DNA of 22,197 bases from JALQUL01 sp040382935 (GTDB lineage Bacteria > Pseudomonadota > Gammaproteobacteria > Burkholderiales > Burkholderiaceae_C), in contig JBEIEP010000044.1 of NCBI GenBank assembly GCA_040382935.1, positions 1-22,197 on the forward strand. The letters run 5' to 3'. Numbering within the stretch: position 1 is the first letter of the stretch; each line of letters opens with the position of its first letter. Below the pieces are notes generated by a model, which saw only the letters and a program-made list of their open reading frames with translations, was not told where the DNA came from and did not search any database. The position numbers and the translations under genes were made by a program. Below are positions 8,822-15,215 of the stretch, piece by piece.

Positions 8822-9395
8822 GGGCAGCCTCCAAAGGGGGTAGCACCATGGCTCTGGCTTTTTCAGTTTGCGCGGCTCGGTAAGCGGCCAATTGCTGCGC
8901 CAATGCCGCATCGGTACTGGCCAGCATGGCAACGGCAAAAAGGGCCGCGTTGGCGGCGCCTGCCTTGCCAATCGCAAAAGTGGCAACGGGTATGCCTTTG
9001 GGCATTTGCACGATGCTGTGCAGTGAGTCCACCCCTTGCAAATGACGGCTGGCCACCGGCACGCCCAACACCGGCACCGCCGTTTTGGCCGCCAGCATAC
9101 CGGGCAGGTGCGCTGCGCCCCCGGCCCCCGCGATTACCGCTCTAAGCCCCACATCACCCGCCGCCTCGGCCAGTGCGAACAGGTCGTCGGGCATGCGATG
9201 GGCCGAAACCACCATGGCCTGATGGGGTACGCCAAATTGTTGAAGCAGGGCTACGGCTTCCTGCATAGTGTCCCAATCGCTGTCAGAGCCCATCACGACC
9301 ACCACCTGAAGGCCGCGCAAGGTTTGGCCATAGTGGGCGCGCCGCTGTGCGGATTGTGAGGTGGCTTGGGTATCAGGAGTGGCGGCAGGCGTCAT
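8811..9395 (-). CDS. purE: 5-(carboxyamino)imidazole ribonucleotide mutase, class I
   Basis: It moves the carboxyl group of N5-CAIR to give CAIR, the PurC substrate. The 194-residue form has the class I core: VVVVMGSDSDW (31-41), SAHRMPD (64-70, with the active-site histidine; many relatives have SAHRTPD) and a glycine-rich GAGGAAHLPGMLAA stretch. A poorly conserved Ala/Gln-rich extension of about 28 residues precedes the core. The start at 9395 (MTPAATPDTQ) is chosen; a GTG at 9464 would extend into the probable promoter region. First gene of the minus-strand purE-purK-tsaC set, divergent from the cnoX-like gene. The pairing with purK excludes the class II (metazoan-type) AIR carboxylase role. 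Confidence 0.95.
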   Translation of the reverse strand: MTPAATPDTQATSQSAQRRAHYGQTLRGLQVVVVMGSDSDWDTMQEAVALLQQFGVPHQAMVVSAHRMPDDLFALAEAAGDVGLRAVIAGAGGAAHLPGMLAAKTAVPVLGVPVASRHLQGVDSLHSIVQMPKGIPVATFAIGKAGAANAALFAVAMLASTDAALAQQLAAYRAAQTEKARAMVLPPLEAAHGA

Positions 9396-9435
9396 AGGCT
9401 TGAGGTACACCAGGGTGAGGGCGAGTTTGGCAGAA

Positions 9436-9455
9436 GGGACAAATCTGATTTGCCC
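9436..9455. promoter_or_regulatory. Imperfect inverted repeat between purE and cnoX
   Basis: GGGACAAATCTGATTTGCCC forms an 8-bp stem (GGG-CAAAT with ATTTGCCC), with one bulged A and a 3-base loop. A CTATAG sequence follows it. It sits in the 122-base divergent region, 41 bases before the purE start and 63 before the thioredoxin-like gene. It could be an operator for the pur genes or a hairpin in the purE leader. It does not match the E. coli PurR consensus, and no factor is proposed. Confidence 0.3.
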
Positions 9456-9517
9456 TATAGTCACGGATTAAGCGCAGAAAGCCTTGAATTTTACGGTTTA
9501 GCCCCGACTATTTTTTC

Positions 9518-10414
9518 ATGAACAACATTACCCTTGAAAATTTTGACCAAGATGTGATTGCCGCATCGATGTCTGTCCCGGTTTTGGTCGATTTTTGGGC
9601 CCCTTGGTGTGGGCCTTGTAAGACGATTGGGCCGATATTAGAAAAATTGGAGCAGGACTACAAAGGTCGCTTCAACCTGGTCAAGATCGACTCTGACCAA
9701 GAGCAGGAATTGGCACAGGCCTTTGGGATACGTTCCATCCCCACCTGCGTTTTGATGAAAGAGGGCAAGCCGGTGGATGGTTTTCAGGGGGCTTTACCTG
9801 AAAGTCAGGTGCGCGCATTTTTGGACAAGCATTTGCCTGCGCCAGAGCCCGAGCCGGCTGAACCGGAACCCGTGGTTGAAGAAGCACTCAGCCCCGCCGA
9901 GCACCTTGAAAAACTGCGCTTGGCTGTTACCACCGACCCCACCGACGACAAAGCCAGAACGACTTACTTGAAAGCACTGCTAACCGCGGGTGATTTGGAC
10001 AAAGCAAGGGACGTGTTGGACGCGGTGGCCGCAAAAATATCCGTCGTTAGCGCGTTTGATACCATGCAGCGCTGGCTTAACGCCCTAGAGATGGCGGGCA
10101 AGCAAGGTGACACCGCAACGGCCTTGGCGACTGCCGACACCGCCATTGCCCAAAACAAGCGCGACTTTTTGGCACGGTTTAACCGCGCGCAGTTACTGAT
10201 CAGCTTGCAGCGCTATACCGACGCAATGGACGAGTTGTTAGAAATTTTGATGCGTGATAAAACTTGGGAAGAAGGGCTGGCGCGCAAGACCTTTGTGGCC
10301 GTTCTGGAAATCATTGAGCCGCCCGCTGTGACCGTTGAGCCCGGCAAAATTCCGCCGCAAGACCCCACCGTTACCACCTACCGGCGGCGTTTGAGTTCTG
10401 TGGTTTTAAGCTAA
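9518..10414 (+). CDS. Thioredoxin-TPR co-chaperone, CnoX/YbbN family
   Basis: The N-terminal thioredoxin domain (about 1-107) has an intact redox centre WCGPC (Cys31, Cys34) and the cis-proline loop SIPT (Pro75). A Pro/Glu-rich linker (about 108-123) joins it to a helical TPR-like C-terminal domain (about 125-298) typical of CnoX (YbbN). Members hold unfolding or over-oxidised clients and pass them to GroEL and DnaK. E. coli YbbN has lost the first cysteine. Here both are present, so the protein may also reduce disulphides or mixed disulphides. Length (298) matches the family (about 280-305), and there is no signal peptide, so it is cytosolic. The start at 9518 is the only ATG giving the full beta-strand; it has no clear Shine-Dalgarno site. 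Single-gene transcription unit. Confidence 0.9.
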   Translation: MNNITLENFDQDVIAASMSVPVLVDFWAPWCGPCKTIGPILEKLEQDYKGRFNLVKIDSDQEQELAQAFGIRSIPTCVLMKEGKPVDGFQGALPESQVRAFLDKHLPAPEPEPAEPEPVVEEALSPAEHLEKLRLAVTTDPTDDKARTTYLKALLTAGDLDKARDVLDAVAAKISVVSAFDTMQRWLNALEMAGKQGDTATALATADTAIAQNKRDFLARFNRAQLLISLQRYTDAMDELLEILMRDKTWEEGLARKTFVAVLEIIEPPAVTVEPGKIPPQDPTVTTYRRRLSSVVLS

Positions 10415-10617
10415 TACCAAGATACCGCACGTACCCGCGATGATGAAATACACCCTGATACCCGCCCTCGCCGTGGTGCTTGGGCCGCGTGAGGCGGATT
10501 GGCGCGTCACAGGGGACTAAAACGCTGGGTGCGGCAGTTGAGGATGACCAGTTCAGGCGTTTGATGGACGGCCTACTCGCCTTGGCCAGGGCCAGTATGT
10601 TGTGGTCGGGCCTGCGT
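10415..10617. other. Intergenic region with no supported gene
   Basis: The 203 bases lie between the convergent cnoX-like gene and atuA. A 26-codon frame starts with tandem ATGs at 10440 and ends at 10520, but has no ribosome site or recognisable product. A second frame, 10459-10626, encodes an unbroken but startless stretch ending in LMDGLLALARASMLWSGL and overlaps the atuA stop. Either may be a degraded gene remnant or chance. No terminator hairpin with a T-tract is seen. Confidence 0.4.
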
Positions 10618-12456
10618 TTACTCTAGTGCACCCTCGTCCAGCCAAACCGGCATGGATAGCAAGATTTGCGCCATCCCCTTGCCCAGGGCATCGTTGCGTA
10701 ATGAAGCCATGCCCCCGCCGCCTAGGGCGCGTTCACACACGAAGTTAAAAGCATTGATACCTGGCAATTCGTAGCGCACTACCGACCCTTTGACCGTGTG
10801 TTTGAGCCACTGCGCCACCGCCGATTCTGTCAGTTGCTCGCGCAACAGTGCCACCCATTGAGGCTGGCGTGCAATGACGCCGATATTGGAAGTATCCCCT
10901 TTGTCGCCACTGCGGGCATACGCCACGTCAATCAACTTCACCTGACGACCCAGTTTGACTGATGTGCCCCTCGTCAGTTTGGAATTGCCAAACGACGACA
11001 AAGCGTAGTCCGACGGGGGAATGCTGGCGTTTTGGTAATGTTCTCCAAGGGCTTGGGTGGCCACCTCTTGCACGCGCCCGTCGTGATGTCGCACCAGGGG
11101 GCTCACGCGTTGCTTGTCCCATAAAAACGCGTACTGCCGTATGCTGGGCGAGACACTAGACCGTCCGCCGCCAGCGCCTGTGGTGCCGGGCGAGAAACTG
11201 GTGCCCGCGGGCGCCACCTCGCGGGCAAACAGCGCCAGCGCTGACTTTTGTTTGTGCTGCACCGTCAGGCGTAACACCGCCTCGCGGGTCGCCAATGCCC
11301 CCCAATGGGCCATGGGGCCATAGGCCGATTCGGCGCCCAACACCTCAATGTTCGTGGCGGTGTAATCGCCCAAGCCCTGTTGCTGCAGCATTTCCTCTGT
11401 GCGTTCAATAATGGCCTCGCCGGTGCGCCTAGCTTTGGCCACGGCGTCTATGCCCACAATGGTTAATTGGCTGCTGCACCGGTAACCGTGAAAATAGGTG
11501 GCCGACACCTTGTACGTGGGGCTAGCGGGCCTGCCTTTGGCACCCAACACCTCCACGGTGTTGTGATCGGTTTGGCGCATCCTGACCTCGGTAAAGTCGC
11601 ACACCACGTCGGGCAGCAGGTAGTGCGCGGGGTCGCCAATCTCGTACACCAATTGTTCGGCCACGCTGGGCACACTGACCAAACCGCCGGTGCCTGGAGG
11701 CTTGGTGATAACAAACCGCCCGTCTGCCTCGCACACCACAATGGGGTAGCCAATATGCGCCCAATCAGGCACCAATTGCCAGTCGGTAAAAAGGCCCCCG
11801 GTGCCTTGAGCGCCGCATTCAATCAAATGTCCGGCCAAACTGCCCTGGGCCAAGCAATCCAGATGCGCGGGGTTGCCGGCCTGCCAGCCAAACTCGTGCA
11901 TCAAAATACCTAAAGTTACCGCGCTATCTACGCACCGACCGGTAATCACAATGTCGGCACCCCCGTCTAGGGCCGCACAAATGGGCTCGGCCCCCAGGTA
12001 GGCGTTGGCGCTTACCAAGCGCGACGGCAGCTTGGCGCCCGATTGCATTTCTTTCAGATCAGCCTTAACCAACTCGGCCATCTGAGGCATCAGGTCATCG
12101 CCCAGCACGACGCTCACCTTGACGTCAACGCCCAAGGTCGCCGCGAGATCGCGCAGCGCCTGTGCACAAGCCTCGGGGTTGACGCCACCCGCGTTGCTCA
12201 CCGCACGTATCCCTTTAGCCCTAAGCTGGGGCAAAACCGACGCCATAGCCACCGTCACAAAGTCGGTGGCGTACCCCATTTGCGGGTCTTTAAGTTTGGC
12301 GCCGGCCAAAATCGACATGGTGAGTTCGGCCAGGTAATCAAACACCAAGTAATCGACTGCGCCTTGGTTTACCAATTGCGGGGCAGCTACGGCACTGTCG
12401 CCCCAGAAGCCGCTGGCACCGCCTATGCGTATGATTTTTGTAGGGCTAATCGCCAT
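10618..12456 (-). CDS. atuA: Acyclic terpene utilization protein AtuA (DUF1446 family)
   Basis: A 612-residue protein of the AtuA family, required in Pseudomonas for growth on citronellol and geraniol. Its biochemical role is not settled. The N-terminal domain starts with IGGASGFWGDS (11-21) and continues with SNAGGVNP and GADIVITGRCVDSAV, which resemble a nucleotide- or CoA-binding fold. The C-terminal AtuA-like domain (about 500-605) has DVAYARSGDKGDTSNIG and a conserved ELPGINAFNFVCERALGGG stretch. The start at 12456 (MAISPTKI) is preceded by a weak AGGCAGG. The gene follows the enoyl-CoA hydratase after 73 bases on the same strand, so the two are probably one transcript. Both are divergent from the regulator and the remaining atu genes. 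DUF1446 proteins also occur outside terpene clusters; here the neighbours support the Atu assignment. Confidence 0.88.
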   Translation of the reverse strand: MAISPTKIIRIGGASGFWGDSAVAAPQLVNQGAVDYLVFDYLAELTMSILAGAKLKDPQMGYATDFVTVAMASVLPQLRAKGIRAVSNAGGVNPEACAQALRDLAATLGVDVKVSVVLGDDLMPQMAELVKADLKEMQSGAKLPSRLVSANAYLGAEPICAALDGGADIVITGRCVDSAVTLGILMHEFGWQAGNPAHLDCLAQGSLAGHLIECGAQGTGGLFTDWQLVPDWAHIGYPIVVCEADGRFVITKPPGTGGLVSVPSVAEQLVYEIGDPAHYLLPDVVCDFTEVRMRQTDHNTVEVLGAKGRPASPTYKVSATYFHGYRCSSQLTIVGIDAVAKARRTGEAIIERTEEMLQQQGLGDYTATNIEVLGAESAYGPMAHWGALATREAVLRLTVQHKQKSALALFAREVAPAGTSFSPGTTGAGGGRSSVSPSIRQYAFLWDKQRVSPLVRHHDGRVQEVATQALGEHYQNASIPPSDYALSSFGNSKLTRGTSVKLGRQVKLIDVAYARSGDKGDTSNIGVIARQPQWVALLREQLTESAVAQWLKHTVKGSVVRYELPGINAFNFVCERALGGGGMASLRNDALGKGMAQILLSMPVWLDEGALE

Positions 12457-12529
12457 GGGGTTGCCTGCCTTTTAGAAATCAATCGGGTACTTTCGAGTGG
12501 CAATGATAGCGCCGTTGTGCGTGGCTAAT

Positions 12530-13339
12530 CTAAAGACCTGGCCAACTAGGGGGGCGTTTCTCACGAAAAGCCAGTTGCCCTTCTTTGGCGTCTTCGGTCA
12601 AGGCAAACAGGCCGATCTGGCTTTCGGTAAACGTCATGGATTGTTCAAAAGCCATGTTCTCGGCCGCTTTGATCGTGTACAAGCCACGCCGTATGGCTGC
12701 AGGGGATTTATCGGTAATGCGAGCCAGCAATTGCGCCAGTTGGCCATCAAGGTCGGCCGAGACGTAATTGAGCAAACCCGCCTCTAACGCGCGCGCCGCG
12801 CTGATGGGCTCGCCGGTAATGCACAGCTCGTTGAGCAAGCGCCGTGGCACCAGGTGTTGGAACACACTGAGCACCTGGGCTGGAAACAGGCCCACTTTGA
12901 CCTCGGGCAGGCCGAACAAGGCGTGGGGGGCAGAGACCGCCATATCGCACATGGCCATCAGGCCCATGCCACCGGCCATGCAAGTACCGTTGACCCGCGC
13001 AATCAAGGGAACCGTCATAGACCGCGCTTTTCTGAACACGTTGGCAAAGCCCATGTAAGGCTCAGAGTAATCAAAAGCAAACGAGGTGCCGGTTTGCAAG
13101 TCGGCCCCTGCGCAAAAAGCTTTGTCGCCCGCGCCGGTCAAAACAATGGCCCGCAGTTGCTTGTCGCCCTGTGCCTCGGTCAACGCGGTCATCAAACCGG
13201 CCAGCACCGAAGCACTCACTGCGTTGCGCCGCTCAGCCCGGTTGATGGTGAGGTACAAAACAGCGTCTTGCCGCTGCACCAATAAATCGGGCGCGCTTGC
13301 CGCGCAAGCGGTAGGCACCGATGGGGACGTGTCGGTCAT
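12530..13339 (-). CDS. atuE: Enoyl-CoA hydratase/isomerase family protein, probable isohexenylglutaconyl-CoA hydratase
   Basis: A 269-residue crotonase-fold protein. The oxyanion-hole segments are CAGADL (76-81) and NGTCMAGGMGL (117-127). Glu146 in LPEVKVG corresponds to one catalytic glutamate of rat hydratase. The other catalytic glutamate position, in the GG-x-E segment, is Gly126 here, as in a number of crotonase paralogues. Position beside atuA and opposite atuC/D/F suggests the AtuE step, adding water to isohexenylglutaconyl-CoA. The LiuC-type methylglutaconyl-CoA hydratase is the close alternative. The start at 13339 (MTDTSPSV) is chosen; an upstream in-frame start at 13390 would lengthen it by 17 residues that do not match the family. 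First gene of the minus-strand atuE-atuA unit. Confidence 0.75.
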   Translation of the reverse strand: MTDTSPSVPTACAASAPDLLVQRQDAVLYLTINRAERRNAVSASVLAGLMTALTEAQGDKQLRAIVLTGAGDKAFCAGADLQTGTSFAFDYSEPYMGFANVFRKARSMTVPLIARVNGTCMAGGMGLMAMCDMAVSAPHALFGLPEVKVGLFPAQVLSVFQHLVPRRLLNELCITGEPISAARALEAGLLNYVSADLDGQLAQLLARITDKSPAAIRRGLYTIKAAENMAFEQSMTFTESQIGLFALTEDAKEGQLAFREKRPPSWPGL

Positions 13340-13358
13340 GTTCGAAAATTTGTTAAGG

Positions 13359-13374
13359 GTGGCGAAACAGCCAC
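13359..13374. repeat. Small inverted repeat in the leader of the hydratase gene
   Basis: GTGGC, six bases (GAAACA), then GCCAC, forming a perfect 5-bp stem 20-35 bases upstream of the hydratase start. It could be a weak leader hairpin or a second protein site, but its sequence is unrelated to the palindrome at 13431-13444. Confidence 0.25.
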
Positions 13375-13430
13375 GATTGTGCCGCCTCAAGGGCGAAACC
13401 GGGCAGATTTTTCATTCTACCTATTTTTAC

Positions 13431-13444
13431 CAAGCATTTGCTTG
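13431..13444. promoter_or_regulatory. Candidate TetR-family operator
   Basis: CAAGCATTTGCTTG is a perfect palindrome with 6-bp arms (CAAGCA / TGCTTG) and a 2-base centre, in the 139-base divergent region between the hydratase and the TetR gene. It overlaps the -35 box at 13442-13447. In P. aeruginosa AtuR binds two 13-bp inverted repeats in the atuA-atuR intergenic region. Here one clear site is seen. Binding by the adjacent regulator is inferred. Confidence 0.6.
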
Positions 13445-13469
13445 CCATAATTCGATTTGGCGCTAAGAT
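13442..13469 (+). promoter_or_regulatory. Predicted sigma70-type promoter for the regulator and atu genes
   Basis: -35 TTGCCA (13442-13447), a 16-base spacer and -10 TAAGAT (13464-13469). Transcription would begin near 13476, only about three bases before the first ATG of the TetR gene (13479). That implies either a leaderless message or use of the internal ATG at 13524. The overlap with the palindrome suggests autorepression. Confidence 0.5.
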
Positions 13470-13478
13470 CGCCCCATA

Positions 13479-14174
13479 ATGCCTTTATCCAGCCCCCTTT
13501 CTACCCCAAGCACCGGCACCCACATGGCGCCGCCACGGGGCCGAGGTCGCCCAAAAAAAACCCATGCCCAGGTGGACGACGGCAACCGCCGCCAGCATTT
13601 GCTTGCCTGCGCGGCCAAGCTGTTCAGGCGGCAAGGCTTTGACGGCACCAGCACCCGCGATATTGCACTGGCCACGGGCATGGGCAGTGGCTCACCGTTT
13701 TACCATTTTGAAAACAAGCAGGCGCTCTTGTTTGCGGTGATGCAAGGCGGCATGTCCAGCGCGATTGCAAGGCAAAAGGCGGCGCTTGAACTGTTAACCC
13801 AAAACCGCTTGGCCAAAGACAAGCGCAAGCCCACGGCCAAAGAGCAATTGACCTGTCTCGTTCATCAGCATTTTGAGATTCTGCTGGGCGAAGGCAATGA
13901 TTTTGTGCCAGTGATGTTGTACGAATTCAAGTCGATAGTGCCCGCGCAGCGCGAGGCCCTGGCCGAACTGCAACGCGCCTACGAGGCAGCCTGGATTCCT
14001 GTTCTTCAGTCCTTGCATCGTGCAGGCCGCTTGCAGGCCCCGGTGAAGTTGGCCCGGTTGTTGATATTTGGCGCACTCAATTGGTCGGTGCAGTGGTACC
14101 GCCAGGAGGCAGGCGCCAGCATTAGTGAGTTAACAGCGGCCAGCGTTGCCCTGTTTGTACATGACGGCAACTAG
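13479..14174 (+). CDS. atuR: TetR/AcrR-family regulator, probable AtuR
   Basis: A 231-residue regulator. A basic N-terminal arm (GRGRPKKTHAQ) precedes a TetR helix-turn-helix: LLACAAKLFRRQGFDGTS, then RDIALATGMGSGSPFYHFENK (about 61-81), containing the usual recognition helix and FYHFENK turn. The C-terminal half is a helical ligand-binding domain, probably sensing an acyl-CoA or terpenoid. Its place, divergent from atuE-atuA and upstream of the carboxylase genes, matches AtuR, the repressor of the Pseudomonas cluster. The first ATG is 13479; an in-frame ATG at 13524 (MAPPRGRGRP) is plausible and better placed relative to the predicted promoter. The next gene starts 85 bases on, same strand, so the regulator may lead the operon and control itself. 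Family confidence is high; the AtuR identity is from context. Confidence 0.8.
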   Translation: MPLSSPLSTPSTGTHMAPPRGRGRPKKTHAQVDDGNRRQHLLACAAKLFRRQGFDGTSTRDIALATGMGSGSPFYHFENKQALLFAVMQGGMSSAIARQKAALELLTQNRLAKDKRKPTAKEQLTCLVHQHFEILLGEGNDFVPVMLYEFKSIVPAQREALAELQRAYEAAWIPVLQSLHRAGRLQAPVKLARLLIFGALNWSVQWYRQEAGASISELTAASVALFVHDGN

Positions 14175-14259
14175 CCAACTAGCGCATGCCTTTGAACCCA
14201 GAACCTACAACCCATTGCAAAACACCTTTGTTTCAACCCCAATCGCCCCGCCTTCCACC

Positions 14260-15144
14260 ATGAGCTACCAGTCCACTTTTGCCCCAGCCTTGTTTAAGCA
14301 GCAAACCATCGTCGTCACGGGGGGCGGCTCTGGCATTGGCCGTTGCATCGCCCACGAGTTGGCCCACCTAGATGCCCATGTGGTGTTGGTGGGGCGCAAC
14401 CTAGACAAGCTACAAACGGTGCACCAAGAAATCACCAGCATGGGGGGCAGTGCCAGTTTTCACAGTTGCGATATTCGCGATGAGGCAGCCGTTAAGCAAC
14501 TGGTGCAAGACGTGGTGGCACAGCAGGGGCGCATCCACGGTTTGGTGAACAACGCCGGGGGCCAGTACATCACGCCGCTAGAGTCCATCAAAGCCAAGGG
14601 CTGGGACGCGGTCATCCAAACCAATTTAACCGGCGGCTTTTTAATGGCCCGAGAGTGCTATGTAGAGTCCATGCAGCAGCACGGTGGGGCCATTGTCAAC
14701 ATCGTGGCCGATATGTGGGGTTCTATGCCAGGCATGGGCCACAGCGGCGCGGCCCGCGCTGGCATGGTCAGCCTGACCGAAACGGCCGCCATGGAGTGGG
14801 CCAAAGAGGGCGTGCGCGTCAACGCCGTGGCACCGGGCTACATTGCCAGCAGCGGCATGGACCACTACCCCCCAGAGGCCGGCCCCATGCTGCGCGAGAT
14901 GGCGCAAACCGTGCCCCTGGGCCGCTTTGGCACCGAGTCCGAAACCAGCGCAGCCGTGGTGTTTTTGCTCAGCCCCGGTGCCAACTTTATCAGTGGCACC
15001 ACCTTGCGAGTGGACGGTGCACGGCCCCAGGTACGCATGGGTTGGGGCGACTTTGCGCCCGAGGACGATGCCAAAAACCGCAGTGCCATTGCCCCCTTTA
15101 ACGGCTTTCATTTGGCCAGCGTTCCCAAGGTGTTCCAGGTTTGA
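14260..15144 (+). CDS. SDR-family oxidoreductase of the atu operon (AtuB/AtuG-like)
   Basis: A 294-residue short-chain dehydrogenase/reductase fold with the dinucleotide-binding TGGGSGIG (20-27) and NNAG (97-100). The canonical YxxxK catalytic pair is absent: the segment reads MGHSGAARAGM, with His161 at the tyrosine place. The same HSGAARAG pattern occurs in peroxisomal trans-2-enoyl-CoA reductase (PECR)-like SDRs, so an enoyl- or dienoyl-CoA reductase activity is more likely than alcohol oxidation. The Pseudomonas cluster has two SDRs, AtuB and AtuG; which one this matches cannot be told by eye. The start at 14260 (MSYQSTFAPA) is used; a longer form from 14146 would overlap atuR and has no family support. 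The C-terminus carries a roughly 30-residue tail past the usual SDR end. It lies between atuR and atuC. Confidence 0.85.
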   Translation: MSYQSTFAPALFKQQTIVVTGGGSGIGRCIAHELAHLDAHVVLVGRNLDKLQTVHQEITSMGGSASFHSCDIRDEAAVKQLVQDVVAQQGRIHGLVNNAGGQYITPLESIKAKGWDAVIQTNLTGGFLMARECYVESMQQHGGAIVNIVADMWGSMPGMGHSGAARAGMVSLTETAAMEWAKEGVRVNAVAPGYIASSGMDHYPPEAGPMLREMAQTVPLGRFGTESETSAAVVFLLSPGANFISGTTLRVDGARPQVRMGWGDFAPEDDAKNRSAIAPFNGFHLASVPKVFQV

Positions 15145-15215
15145 GGCCAGGGCCACACCCCACCACCCCGCCGTCCCTCCCTATCGCCAGTAGAAGCTCA
15201 GACCTCACCCCCACC

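Noticed and set aside
10440..10520. 26-codon ORF with tandem ATG
   Set aside because: No ribosome site, no hydrophobic or known small-protein pattern, and such a short frame is expected by chance in 200 bases. Kept only as a note in the intergenic entry.
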